Source of the DNA: Phycisphaerales bacterium
GTDB lineage: Bacteria; Planctomycetota; Phycisphaerae; Phycisphaerales; UBA1924
Reading direction: 5' to 3'
Assembly (NCBI GenBank): GCA_019750095.1
Contig: JAIEOW010000170.1
Coordinates: 1-55,700, forward strand
DNA length: 55,700 nt
Positions 1 through 8,790 of the stretch are shown here, piece by piece (position 1 is the stretch's first letter; each line of letters opens with the position of its first letter). The position numbers and the translations under genes were made by a program. The notes below the pieces were generated by a model that was not told where the DNA came from, ran no database searches, and saw nothing but the letters and a program-made list of their open reading frames with translations.

Positions 1-225
1 GGCGACCACAGCGCCGAAGCCAACCTCGGCGAGACCCTCGTCGGTGCCACACCCGCGCACCGCGATCTGTAAGACATCATCGCATCCGGCGAGACCTTCG
101 CCGAACGCTTTGCTGATGCCCATCGCCGGATGCTGGGTGAACTGGTGGAGATCGCCGAGGGTGTCGAGCAGGCGCTTGCAGCGGCGATCAAGGCGCGCGC
201 GCAGACCGAGCGGGCGCAGGCCTGA
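1..225 (+). pseudogene. 3' end of an unidentified ORF, interrupted by an in-frame TAA
   Basis: Frame 1 is open from the window edge, reads GDHSAEANLGETL and so on, and meets TAA at 70-72. The same frame then continues with no further stop to TGA at 223-225, giving a charged, helix-prone segment (ETFAERFADAHRRMLGEL, later a run rich in Ala, Glu and Arg). Composition on both sides of the TAA is alike, which suggests one protein broken by a nonsense change or a sequencing error. Alternatively the gene ends at 72 and a short second ORF starts near ATG 130. I do not recognise the family, and the 5' part lies outside the window. Confidence 0.4.
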
Positions 226-414
226 TCAGCTTTCACGCCGGGATCGCCGCCCATCGATCGCCCAAAGCCAACGCTTGAACGCGAAGAGCGCGAAGACACC
301 CCGAACGACTCGTCTCGTCCCCGGATCGGCATTCCTCCGCGCAACTCCGCTCACTCCTCCCCCTCCGCGTTCACGCTTGGCATCGGAGTCGCAGATCGCT
401 CACTCGTTCCATTG

Positions 415-453
415 AAAAACGAGCCGACACGCCAGCAAGGCGTCTCGGCTCGT
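415..453 (-). terminator. Rho-independent terminator of the histone-like gene
   Basis: An inverted repeat with arms at 419-433 and 439-453 (ACGAGCCGA.ACGCC against GGCGT.TCGGCTCGT, loop about 5 nt) is followed, on the minus strand, by a run of five T (415-419). It lies about 60 nt past the stop of the minus-strand gene at 516. Confidence 0.8.
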
Positions 454-515
454 CACACATTCTTCTCTCTCGGGAGCGAACTCTCTCAAAGATCAACTTC
501 AGGATCGCGCATCAA

Positions 516-722
516 TCAAGCCGCGCGACGCATCGTGCGGCCAGCGCGCTTGGCGGCGGGCTTCTTGAACTTCAACACCTTGGCCGTCGAACGCTTGGTC
601 GTGCGACGCTTCGTCGGACGCTTGGTCGCCGTGCGCTTCGTGGCGCTGCGCTTGGTCGCGGTCTTGCGGGCCTTGGTCGTGCGGCGGGCGGTGCGGGGGG
701 TGCGGGTCTTGCGAGTCTTCAT
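516..722 (-). CDS. Histone H1-like Lys/Arg/Thr-rich DNA-binding protein
   Basis: A 68-residue, extremely basic protein that is almost entirely Lys, Arg, Thr and Ala, with repeated T-K-R units (ATKRSATKRTATKRPTKRR) and one short hydrophobic patch (AKVLKF). Composition and repeats resemble the C-terminal tails of bacterial histone H1-like proteins, which neutralise and compact DNA; a nucleoid role is inferred. I chose ATG 722 rather than the upstream in-frame start at 782 because AAGGA lies about 10 nt before it and the extra 20 residues lack the repeat. A strong terminator follows. Low-complexity basic peptides could instead bind RNA, so function is moderate confidence while the gene itself is well supported. 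Confidence 0.75.
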   Translation of the reverse strand: MKTRKTRTPRTARRTTKARKTATKRSATKRTATKRPTKRRTTKRSTAKVLKFKKPAAKRAGRTMRRAA

Positions 723-967
723 GTTCCAACCATCCTTGAATCGCGGGAACAGGTTCGACCGGCGACGCTCCCGCGGGCGCACCGGTCAGAGAAATGGGCC
801 GAGGCCGCGTCCTTGCATGCCCTCGGCGACCCCATTTCCATCGACGCTCGGCACAGCCCGCATAAGCCGCATGCGCGGAATCTCTGCAAAATCTTGAAAC
901 GCTCAACCGCTGCGTGTTGTCAAGCCGCGGCACTTCAGAGCCGTGCCACGGCCGATACCATCTCGCT

Positions 968-2428
968 GTGCCCAATACTCCGGCTCATACTTCTGCTCAA
1001 CCCGCCTCTGCACACTTGTCGGCCTGGACCGTTGAATCCTGGCGCACCAAGCTGCACGCCCAGCAGGTGATCTATGCCGATCGGTCTGCTGTGGATGCCG
1101 CGACCACCAAGCTGCGCTCACTCCCACCGCTCGTCACAAGCTGGGAAATCGAGCGCCTGAAGGCCGAGATCGCCCAAGCCCAGCAGGGCAAACGTTTCAT
1201 CCTGCAAGGCGGCGACTGCGCAGAACAGATCGTCGACTGCCGCGCCGAGACGATCACCAGCAAGCTCAAGATCCTTCTCCAGATGTCGGTCGTGCTCATC
1301 TACGCGGGTATGAAGCCCGTCACCCGCATCGGGCGTATCGCCGGGCAATACGCCAAACCGCGCTCCAGCCCCACCGAGACCCGCAGCATCGACGGCGTGA
1401 AGCAGACCCTGCCCTCGTACTACGGCGATCTCGTCAATCGCCCCGAGTTCTCCGCCGAGGCGCGAAGACCAGACCCCATGCGCATGGTCGAGGGCTACAC
1501 CCACGCCGCAATGACGCTGAACTTCATCCGCTCGCTCATGGAAGGCGGCTTCGCCGACATCCACCACCCCGAGTACTGGAACCTCGGTTTCATGCAGCAC
1601 GCCGGGCTGCCCGACGACCTTCGGCGTGAGTATGAGCGGATGACCGAACGCCTCGCCGAGGGGCTGAAGTTCATGGAAGCCATCGGCGAGACCAGCGTCG
1701 ACCAGCTCTCTCGCGTCGAGTTCTTCACCAGCCACGAAGGACTGAATCTCCTCTACGAGTCCGCGCTCACGCGGGCCGTTCCCCGCCGCACCGGGTGGTA
1801 CAACCTCTCCACCCATCTCCCTTGGCTCGGCGAGCGCACCCGCGATCTCTCCGGCGCACACGTCGAGTATTTCCGCGGCATCCAGAACCCCGTGGGCATC
1901 AAGGTCGGCCCCAAAGCAACCGGCGACGACGTCGCCGCACTCATCCGCCTGCTCAACCCCGCGCACGAGCCGGGCAAGATCGTCCTCATCGCCCGCATGG
2001 GCGCAAAGAACGTCGCCCAGGCCCTGCCACGGCTCATCGCCGACATCCACGCCCGCACCGACCTTGGCCCCGTCCTCTGGATGTGCGACCCGATGCACGG
2101 CAACTCCACCACCACCAGCGACGGCACGAAGACCCGGAGCTTCGCCGAGATCTCCGACGAACTCGAAGCATCCTGGGACGCTCACCACGCCGCCGGCACC
2201 ATCCTCGGCGGCGTCCACTTCGAAATGACCGGCGAAAACGTCACCGAATGCCTCGGCGGAGCCCGCGGATTGGGCGAGAACGACCTCACCCGAAACTACC
2301 AGTCCCCATGCGACCCGCGATTGAACTATGAGCAAGCGCTGGAGCTGGCGTTCCTGCTGGCGCGGAAGATGCAGGGACAGCGAGGAAAGTCAGGCGACAA
2401 AGGCACCTCGGCAGCAGGCGCCGAGTAA
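968..2428 (+). CDS. Class II 3-deoxy-7-phosphoheptulonate (DAHP) synthase
   Basis: Condenses phosphoenolpyruvate and erythrose 4-phosphate to DAHP, the first step of the shikimate pathway, in the cytoplasm. It matches the class II (plant/AroAII) family rather than the AroFGH family: GGDCAEQ near residue 82, the segment after ARMGAKNVAQALPRL, and the metal/substrate motif MCDPMHGNSTT near 372 are all present. At about 486 residues it is close to bacterial class II enzymes. The start is uncertain: the frame is open from GTG 914, but similarity to the family begins just after GTG 968 (AWTVESWR), and neither has a clear Shine-Dalgarno sequence. It is transcribed divergently from the histone-like gene. 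Confidence 0.93.
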   Translation: MPNTPAHTSAQPASAHLSAWTVESWRTKLHAQQVIYADRSAVDAATTKLRSLPPLVTSWEIERLKAEIAQAQQGKRFILQGGDCAEQIVDCRAETITSKLKILLQMSVVLIYAGMKPVTRIGRIAGQYAKPRSSPTETRSIDGVKQTLPSYYGDLVNRPEFSAEARRPDPMRMVEGYTHAAMTLNFIRSLMEGGFADIHHPEYWNLGFMQHAGLPDDLRREYERMTERLAEGLKFMEAIGETSVDQLSRVEFFTSHEGLNLLYESALTRAVPRRTGWYNLSTHLPWLGERTRDLSGAHVEYFRGIQNPVGIKVGPKATGDDVAALIRLLNPAHEPGKIVLIARMGAKNVAQALPRLIADIHARTDLGPVLWMCDPMHGNSTTTSDGTKTRSFAEISDELEASWDAHHAAGTILGGVHFEMTGENVTECLGGARGLGENDLTRNYQSPCDPRLNYEQALELAFLLARKMQGQRGKSGDKGTSAAGAE

Positions 2429-2530
2429 ACAACCCGGCTCGAGCTCAGGGCAATCACACGACCTGACAACGCTCATTCTGAATCGCTCATCCGTTGCCGA
2501 CCGAGTTGCCCGCGACGGCGAAGCCGTCAC

Positions 2531-2754
2531 GGTGCATAGACGGGGGTCGCCGCGAAAGCGGCACCCCCGGACACTCTCGTGCAAGGGCTTCGCACCACAC
2601 AGTGGTGCTGGTAACAGTTTGCGCAATCGTGCCGGAGATCACGGCACTTCAAGTCTCCGATAGCAATACATGCCTGCACCGCTTTCGCGGTGCCAGAAAA
2701 AGCGTGAACGTGTTCCGGGGGTGCCGCTTTCGCGGCGACCCCCGTCTATGCACC
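2531..2754. repeat. Perfect 41-bp inverted repeat pair in a palindrome-rich spacer
   Basis: Bases 2531-2571 and 2714-2754 are exact reverse complements over 41 nt, separated by 142 nt. Each arm contains its own hairpin (GCCGC-gaaa-GCGGC flanked by runs of G and C). More small palindromes with cttcg/gaa loops sit around them (GACGGC-gaa-GCCGTC near 2514, GAGGGC-ttcg-CCCTC near 2757). The whole gap 2429-2878 contains no credible gene. It resembles a REP/BIME-type intergenic element between the DAHP synthase and transporter genes. Confidence 0.8.
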
Positions 2755-2878
2755 CCGAGGGCTTCGCCCTCAAGGCACGCATTGAACAGGGATCGACATG
2801 GCCTATGGAAAACTCACGGGGCCAGCGTCGTCTATCCCCTCACCCACTTGCTCCCGTCTTTCTCGTATCCTGATCCAA

Positions 2879-4246
2879 ATGAGCCAGCTCACCGGCCTCC
2901 TCGGCGTCCTCGTCCTCCTCAGCATCGCCTACACCCTCTCCACCAGCCGAAGGAACATCAACTGGCGCATCATCATCGGCGGCGTGCTCCTCCAGTTTCT
3001 CCTGGCCTTCCTCGTCCTCCGCTTCGAGCCCGCTCGCATCCTCTTTGATGGTGCCGCTCAGGGCGTCACCAAGATCATCTCGTTTTCCAACGAAGGCATC
3101 CGCTTCGTCTTCGGCAATCTCGCCGACCCCGGCGCAGGGCCTTGGGGCTTTGTCTTTGCCGTCCGCGTGCTCCCCGTCATTATCTTCTTCGCCTCGCTCA
3201 TGGGCGTGCTGTATCACCTCGGCGTCATGCAGCGCGTCGTTGCGGCGTGTGCATGGGTCCTCAAGGCATCACTCGGCATCAGCGGCAAAGAGGCCCTCTC
3301 CGCCGCCGCCAACATCTTCCTGGGCCAGACCGAGGCCCCGCTGACCATCAAGCCCTATATCGCCACCATGACGCGCTCGCAGCTCATGGCCATCATGACC
3401 GGCGGCTTTGCCACCATCGCCGGCAGCGTCCTCGCCGCATATGTCGGCATTCTGGGCGGCGACACACCCGCATCCCAGGCCCTCTTCGCCAAGCACCTGC
3501 TCACCGCCAGCGTCATGTCCGCGCCCGCCGGCCTCGTCATGGCCAAGCTCATGATGCCCGAAACCGAGACCCCGAGCGCCGAAGACCCCAAGAAGCTTCT
3601 GGGCGAGAAGCCCACCACCCGCAACGTCATGGACGCCGCCGCCGCCGGCGCGACCGACGGCCTGCATCTCGCCCTCAACGTCGCCGCGATGCTCATCGCC
3701 TTCGTCGCGCTGCTGGCCATGCTCAACTGGCCGCTCGCCGCGCTCAGCGAGCTCCCCCGTGTCGCCGCCTGGCGCGCCGAGCACGGCCTGCCCGTCTTCA
3801 CCTTCCAGAACATCCTCGGCGTCATCTTCACCCCGCTCGCCTGGACCATGGGCATCGCGTGGAACGACTGCCGACACTTCGGCTCGCTCATGGGCACGCA
3901 GGTCATCGCCACCGAGTTCGTCGCCTATCTCGATCTCGGCAAGCACATCTCCGAGGGCACCATGTCCCCGCGCAGCACTCAGATCGCCACCTACGCCCTC
4001 TGCGGCTTCGCCAACCTGCCCTCGATCGCGATCCAGATCGGCGGCCTCAGCGCCATGGCGCCATCCCGCCGCGCCGACCTCTCGTCCATCGCCCCGCGCG
4101 CCATGCTCGCCGGCGCACTCGCTTGCTGGATGACCGCCTCCGTCGCGGGCATCTTCATCCCCAACCCTGCCAGTGAAAATGGGCAATCTTCACCAGCCGC
4201 ATCCATCATGCACAGTCGCGTCCTCGAACTCGCGCACAAGGGCTGA
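2879..4246 (+). CDS. Concentrative nucleoside transporter (CNT/NupC family)
   Basis: Sodium- or proton-coupled uptake of nucleosides across the inner membrane. The 455-residue protein is highly hydrophobic with about ten membrane segments, and shows family signatures: the gate-like segment VLPVIIFFASLMGVLYHLG, the substrate-binding loop NIFLGQTEAPLTIKPYI, the TMTRSQLMAIMTGG segment, and ATEFVAYLDLG near the C-terminal third. Its length suits bacterial CNTs (about 400). The frame is open further upstream, but ATG 2879 (MSQLTGLLGV) directly precedes the first membrane helix and the earlier codons overlap the repeat-rich spacer. Neighbours give no operon context. Confidence 0.9.
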   Translation: MSQLTGLLGVLVLLSIAYTLSTSRRNINWRIIIGGVLLQFLLAFLVLRFEPARILFDGAAQGVTKIISFSNEGIRFVFGNLADPGAGPWGFVFAVRVLPVIIFFASLMGVLYHLGVMQRVVAACAWVLKASLGISGKEALSAAANIFLGQTEAPLTIKPYIATMTRSQLMAIMTGGFATIAGSVLAAYVGILGGDTPASQALFAKHLLTASVMSAPAGLVMAKLMMPETETPSAEDPKKLLGEKPTTRNVMDAAAAGATDGLHLALNVAAMLIAFVALLAMLNWPLAALSELPRVAAWRAEHGLPVFTFQNILGVIFTPLAWTMGIAWNDCRHFGSLMGTQVIATEFVAYLDLGKHISEGTMSPRSTQIATYALCGFANLPSIAIQIGGLSAMAPSRRADLSSIAPRAMLAGALACWMTASVAGIFIPNPASENGQSSPAASIMHSRVLELAHKG

Positions 4247-4327
4247 ATTGCCCCAGAATCCGAACAAAAACACCTGATCTCCGGCGTGGATCTTGCGTCC
4301 GGGACAACCCGCGTCCATGATGATGGC

Positions 4328-7093
4328 ATGATGGGGTCCGCTTCAATCTCGATCTGTGCTCAGCGTGCGCGCCCGCGCCACCGCCTGCTTGGCCTCGCCG
4401 TCTCGGCCATCGCCACCCTCAGCGCGGGCCTGCCGACGCACGCACAGTCCACGTTCCTGAACTTTGAATCCGCGCACGTCTCGCCGCTGGCGCTCTCTCC
4501 CGACGGCCAGACCCTGCTCGCCGTCAGCACCGCCGATAACCGCCTGGAAGCGTTCGATGTCTCCGGCACCAACGCCGATCGCCCGCGCTGGGTGCGATCC
4601 ATCAGCGTCGGCTTCGACCCCGTCACTGTGCGTGTCCGTCCCGGCGTCGGCGCGGCGGGCGAGGCATGGGTCGTCAACACCATCTCCGACTCCATCAGCA
4701 TCATCGATCTGGCCACCTGGCGCGTCAGCCGAACGATCCTCACCGGCGATGAGCCGATGGACGTTGTGTTTGCCAACGGCCGCGCGTTCGTCTCCGTCGG
4801 CGCGCTCAACCAAGTCCGTGTGCATGATCTCGCCAACCTCGCCGCCGCGCCCACCACCATCACCATCGCCGGCTTTGATCCGCGCATGCTCGCCGTCAGC
4901 CCCGACGGCTCGCGCGTCTACGCCGCCATCTTCTTCTCCGGCAACGGCACCACCACCATCCCGCACCAGCTCGTGAGCGATCCCACCGGCCCCTATGGCG
5001 GCCAAAATCCCCCGCCCAACAGCGGCAACGCCTTCAGCCCGCTCGTCGCGCAACCCTTCCCCGCCGCGATGAAGCTCGCCCAGATCGTCAAGAAAGACCT
5101 CGCCGGCCGATGGCGCGACGACAACGCCCGGGACTGGACCAACCTCGTCACCTGGGGCGTGCTCGACAACGACGTCGCCATCATCGACACCCAGTCCCTC
5201 GCCGTCTCCTATGCCGGCGGCATGCTCTCCAGCGTCTTCGCCGTCGGCGTGCGCCCCGACGGGCTCGTCACCGCCGTCGGTCTCGATGCCGACAACCTCA
5301 AGCGTTTCGAACCCAATCTCAACGGCACGTTCGCCCGCGTCGAGATCGGCTCCTTCTCCCCCACTTCGCCCACCGCCACCAGCGTCAGCGATCTGAATCC
5401 CCACCTCGCCTACACCGCCCCCACCATCGCCCAGCCGCTCCGCGAGCTCAGCATCGGCGATCCGCGCGCCATCCTCTGGCACCCCGCCGGCACACATGCC
5501 TATGTCTCGGGCCTCGGCTCGAACACCATCATCTCCACCAACGCCGTCGGCACACGCCTCGGTCAGCTCGACGTCGGCCAAGGCCCCACCGGTCTTGCGC
5601 TCTCTGCCGCCGCGGATCGCCTCTACGTGCTCAACCGATTCGACTCCACCATCTCTACCATCGACACCGCCACCTTCACCGAGATCGGCTCGTCGACCAC
5701 CCGCCCACGCTTCTTCGATCCCACGCCCAGCGCCATCAAGCTCGGCCGCCCCTTCCTCTACGACACCCACACCTTCAGCGGCCTGGGCCACCTCTCCTGC
5801 GCATCCTGCCACATCGATGGCAAGACTGATCATCTCGCCTGGGATCTCGGCGTCCCCGGCGGCCCGATCAAGCAAGTCAACTTCCCGTGCATCAACAACC
5901 AGTTCTGCCAGCCGTGGCACCCTGTGAAGGGGCCGATGGTCACCCAAACCCTTCAGGGCATCATCGGCCAGGAACCCCTGCACTGGCGCGGCGACAAAGA
6001 AAACCTCGCCGCCTTCGACGGTGCGTACACCGACCTGCAAGGCGCACCCGCAAAACCCTCCGCCAGCCAGATGGCGTCCTTCCAGAACTTCGTCGCCACC
6101 ATCAAGTTCCTACCCAACCCCAATCGCCAGATCAACGACCTCTCCCCCTCGACTCTCCCCGTCCGCGGCGCCGGCGGCAGTTCTGGCGGCATCGGCAGCC
6201 CCGGCTCCGGACAAGTGCTCTTCAACTCCTTCAACCTGCTCGGTCAGCTCAAGTGCGTCACCTGCCACCCCGGCTCCACCGGCACCAGCCGCATCATCGA
6301 TGACGCCCTCCTCGCCGTCGAACCGCAAAGCATGAAGATGGCGGGCCTCCGCGGACTCTACAAGCGCATCGGATTCGATCGCACGCGCCTCGACAACATC
6401 AAGGGCGTCGGCTTCGCCCACGACGGCGAGCACGACACCCTCTTCGCCACCACCAAACACTCCGACTTTATCTTCGCCCCCGGCATCACCGGCGATCAGC
6501 AGCGCATGGACCTCGAGGCCTTCATGCTCTGCTTCCCAGGCGACGTCCACGCCGGCATCGGTCAACAACTCATCCTCGACGGCACCAACAACACCGACCC
6601 CGCCGTGACCAACCGGCTCAACACCTTCATCTCCCTCGGAAACGGCGGCGCGGTCGGCCTCATCGCCAAAACCCGAATCAACTCCCGCGAACGCGGCTAC
6701 TTCTTCGTCGGCGGAACCACTTGGCAATCCGATCGTCGCTCCGAGACCACCACAACCGCCCTGCTCACCGCTTCCGCCGCCTCAGGCCGCGAGATCGTGC
6801 TCACCATCGTCCCCAGCGGCATGCAGACCCGCCTCGGCGTCGATCGCGACCTCGACACCTTCTACGACTTCGACGAGATCTCCGGCTGCTCGAATCCCGC
6901 CGACCCAACCATCTTCCCCGGCTCCAGAGGAAGCGTCGACGCCGACGCCAACCTCCTGCTCGGCGTCAACGACATCTTCGAGTTCCTCAACCGCTGGTTC
7001 GCAAACGATCCGCGCGCTAACTTCAACAACACCGGCGGCATCACCGTCGCCGATGTCTTCGACTTCCTCAACGCCTGGTTCACCGGCTGCTGA
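4328..7093 (+). CDS. Secreted beta-propeller / di-haem cytochrome c protein with C-terminal GC-type dockerin
   Basis: Residues 1-40 form a signal peptide ending THAQS. About residues 45-480 contain YVTN/YncE-like beta-propeller blades (LALSPDGQTLLAVSTADN, AVSPDGSRVYAA, GPTGLALSAAADRLYVLN). The region after about 480 carries two c-type haem-attachment motifs, CASCH and CVTCH, so it probably binds two covalent haems and transfers electrons outside the cytoplasm. The tail has two dockerin-like helices (NDIFEFLNRWFA and ADVFDFLNAWFTGC) and ends in Cys. The ATG at 4328 was preferred over the frame start at 4286 because it begins the signal peptide. The substrate is unknown; similar architectures occur in MauG/YncE-like oxidoreductases. 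Confidence 0.85.
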   Translation: MMGSASISICAQRARPRHRLLGLAVSAIATLSAGLPTHAQSTFLNFESAHVSPLALSPDGQTLLAVSTADNRLEAFDVSGTNADRPRWVRSISVGFDPVTVRVRPGVGAAGEAWVVNTISDSISIIDLATWRVSRTILTGDEPMDVVFANGRAFVSVGALNQVRVHDLANLAAAPTTITIAGFDPRMLAVSPDGSRVYAAIFFSGNGTTTIPHQLVSDPTGPYGGQNPPPNSGNAFSPLVAQPFPAAMKLAQIVKKDLAGRWRDDNARDWTNLVTWGVLDNDVAIIDTQSLAVSYAGGMLSSVFAVGVRPDGLVTAVGLDADNLKRFEPNLNGTFARVEIGSFSPTSPTATSVSDLNPHLAYTAPTIAQPLRELSIGDPRAILWHPAGTHAYVSGLGSNTIISTNAVGTRLGQLDVGQGPTGLALSAAADRLYVLNRFDSTISTIDTATFTEIGSSTTRPRFFDPTPSAIKLGRPFLYDTHTFSGLGHLSCASCHIDGKTDHLAWDLGVPGGPIKQVNFPCINNQFCQPWHPVKGPMVTQTLQGIIGQEPLHWRGDKENLAAFDGAYTDLQGAPAKPSASQMASFQNFVATIKFLPNPNRQINDLSPSTLPVRGAGGSSGGIGSPGSGQVLFNSFNLLGQLKCVTCHPGSTGTSRIIDDALLAVEPQSMKMAGLRGLYKRIGFDRTRLDNIKGVGFAHDGEHDTLFATTKHSDFIFAPGITGDQQRMDLEAFMLCFPGDVHAGIGQQLILDGTNNTDPAVTNRLNTFISLGNGGAVGLIAKTRINSRERGYFFVGGTTWQSDRRSETTTTALLTASAASGREIVLTIVPSGMQTRLGVDRDLDTFYDFDEISGCSNPADPTIFPGSRGSVDADANLLLGVNDIFEFLNRWFANDPRANFNNTGGITVADVFDFLNAWFTGC

Positions 7094-7097
7094 ACTC

Positions 7098-7129
7098 AGT
7101 CCGAGGCCCGGGCGCAACCGCGGGCACCC
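7098..7129. repeat. GAGGCC-type palindromic repeat copy
   Basis: Just after the stop at 7093 lies TCCGAGGCCCGGGCGCAACC followed by GCGGGCACCC, a short palindromic unit. It closely resembles the paired copies at 48305-48337 and 48391-48420. Confidence 0.5.
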
Positions 7130-7221
7130 TCGTCGCTGGCCACCCGAATACTTCTGAGATCATGCTCATACACCTCGCCCGTGCAGCGCAACGCCACCGC
7201 GCGCCTTTCACATTCCGCCGA

Positions 7222-7250
7222 TTGACAACGCCGCCCGCAACCCGCATTAT
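7222..7250 (+). promoter_or_regulatory. Probable sigma70-type promoter
   Basis: A perfect -35 box TTGACA (7222-7227), a 17-nt spacer and CATTAT (7245-7250, four of six matches to TATAAT) lie 45 nt before the ATG of the prepilin-like gene at 7295. Confidence 0.6.
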
Positions 7251-7294
7251 CCACGCTGGTTCAACCGACACTCCACTCCAAAATTGGCGGATTC

Positions 7295-8200
7295 ATGCAC
7301 CGACGCACTCACGCATTCACACTCATCGAACTCCTCGTCGTCATCGCCATCATCGCGCTGCTCGTGGGCATCCTCCTCCCCGCGCTCGGCGCGGCTCGCA
7401 AACAAGCCCGCACCGTCGTCTGCTCCACCGCCCTCCGCGGCGCGGGCCAGGGGTTTGAGCTCTACGCCACCGATCACCGCGAACTCGTCGTCCCTTCGTA
7501 CACGATGACCGGCACCTCCGGCACCGGCGTTCCGCTCGACGGCTGGGGCCCCATCCTCGACCGCGATGGCTATCTCCAGGGCGCGGGCGAACTCCAACTC
7601 CGTAAGTCGCCCCTCACCTGCCCAGATGCCAAAGACGTCCCCGGCCTCCTCGCCGGCCAAACCGGCAACGATCCAGACAACCCCAAGGGCTGGATGGACT
7701 GGCCTTGCATCCGCACCGGATCAGGCTTCGCGCCCATCACGATCCCCGATCGCGGACTCGAGAAGATCCTCCGCGTCGCCTATTGGATCAACGCCGACAA
7801 TCCCATCGGAGGTGTCGTCGACATCACGCCGGGCCAGTATTTCACCCTCTCAGTCGGCTATGGCCCCGACTCGCGCGGGCTGTTCATGGAACACAACCGC
7901 CTCTCGCAGTTCATCCGCCCGAGCACCCTCGTCGCCGCCGCCGACGGGGTCTACGCCGGTCGCCAACGCAACAACCGCCTGGGCGAGACCAACTCGCGCA
8001 TCGGCTATCGACACCCCGGCGGCAAGGGGTCCGCCAACGCCGTCTTCGCCGATGGTCACGTCGCGCTCATCGACGGCACCAAGTTCCCCACGGCGATCGG
8101 CGGTGGGGTACCAAATGCCACCGTCTATCGCGAGAACGCAAACGGGCAGCCCACCGTGTACGCCAACCCCGATCGCTCCCTCGCACCTTACGCGCCCTGA
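7295..8200 (+). CDS. Prepilin-like protein with type II N-terminal methylation motif and FADGH tail
   Basis: The N-terminus has the prepilin peptidase site and hydrophobic helix (AFTLIELLVVIAIIALLVG), with the conserved Glu five residues after the predicted cleavage. The rest is a globular, exported domain. Near residue 245 HPGGKGSANAVFADGHV fits the H-X9-DG motif that planctomycete DUF1559-type pseudopilin proteins carry. A type II secretion/type IV pilus-like assembly or surface role is known for the N-terminal signal only; the specific function is unknown. A good promoter precedes it. Its 3' end overlaps the convergent TetR gene by 13 nt. A similar protein occurs at 41991. Confidence 0.88.
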   Translation: MHRRTHAFTLIELLVVIAIIALLVGILLPALGAARKQARTVVCSTALRGAGQGFELYATDHRELVVPSYTMTGTSGTGVPLDGWGPILDRDGYLQGAGELQLRKSPLTCPDAKDVPGLLAGQTGNDPDNPKGWMDWPCIRTGSGFAPITIPDRGLEKILRVAYWINADNPIGGVVDITPGQYFTLSVGYGPDSRGLFMEHNRLSQFIRPSTLVAAADGVYAGRQRNNRLGETNSRIGYRHPGGKGSANAVFADGHVALIDGTKFPTAIGGGVPNATVYRENANGQPTVYANPDRSLAPYAP

Positions 8201-8790
8201 ACGCTCAACTCACGCTCAGCCGCTGGCATGGCCACGTCCAGTATCACCCCCATCGCCACTCGCGCTGAATCAATCGGCCCGAGAGTCTTGCTCACACGCG
8301 TCTGCAGCACCGCCCCCTGCAACATCGCCACGATCGCCGCGGCCTGCTGATCAGCTTCAAACACTCCCTGCGATTCCATCGCGCCGGCAATCCGGCCCAC
8401 CAGCGCCGCGTAAAACGCCGCGATCCGCGCCGCCGCCCGCGGCACGCTGTCTCCGATCTCCCCCGACAGATTCGACATCGGGCACCCAAGCCCGCACCCC
8501 GTGCGCTCCATAAACCCGCGATAGAAATCCGCTACCGCCATTACGCGCTCGCGACCGTCGGTTCGGCCGGACATCGCCGCATCAATCGCCCCCAGAATCA
8601 ACGCGCTCTGGCGATCGATCACCGCCAGAAGCAGATCGTCCTTGGCCGGAAAAAAATGGTACAGACTCCCCTGTCGCGCCCCCGCCGAAGCCGCAATCTC
8701 AGCAAGCCCAACCGCCGCGTACCCACGCTCCCAGAACAGCTCGCTCGCCGACTCAATCAATCGCTCTCGGGTGTCCGTCGCGTGCGGCAT
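8188..8790 (-). CDS. TetR/AcrR-family transcriptional regulator
   Basis: A 200-residue regulator with an N-terminal TetR helix-turn-helix (RERLIESASELFWERGY, then the recognition part GARQGSLYHFF, about residues 8-52) and an all-helical ligand-binding half. The segment GCGLGCPMSNLSGEIGD resembles TetR proteins related to YxaF/AcuR-type repressors, where a Cys-containing loop can sense electrophiles; here that is inference. ATG 8790 is chosen because AGGA lies 8 nt upstream; longer starts to 8835 are open but lack one. It is convergent with the prepilin-like gene. The target is unknown, and a self-regulated promoter would lie in 8791-9000. Confidence 0.88.
   Translation of the reverse strand: MPHATDTRERLIESASELFWERGYAAVGLAEIAASAGARQGSLYHFFPAKDDLLLAVIDRQSALILGAIDAAMSGRTDGRERVMAVADFYRGFMERTGCGLGCPMSNLSGEIGDSVPRAAARIAAFYAALVGRIAGAMESQGVFEADQQAAAIVAMLQGAVLQTRVSKTLGPIDSARVAMGVILDVAMPAAERELSVQGA

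Noticed and set aside
735..770. tRNA-like GGTTCGACC sequence
   Set aside because: No matching acceptor, D or anticodon arm could be drawn around it; it lies in the upstream region of the histone-like gene.
1118..2335. A 405-residue minus-strand ORF inside the DAHP synthase gene
   Set aside because: It is a shadow of a recognisable class II DAHP synthase on the plus strand; its Gly/Val/Asp-rich composition has no domain.
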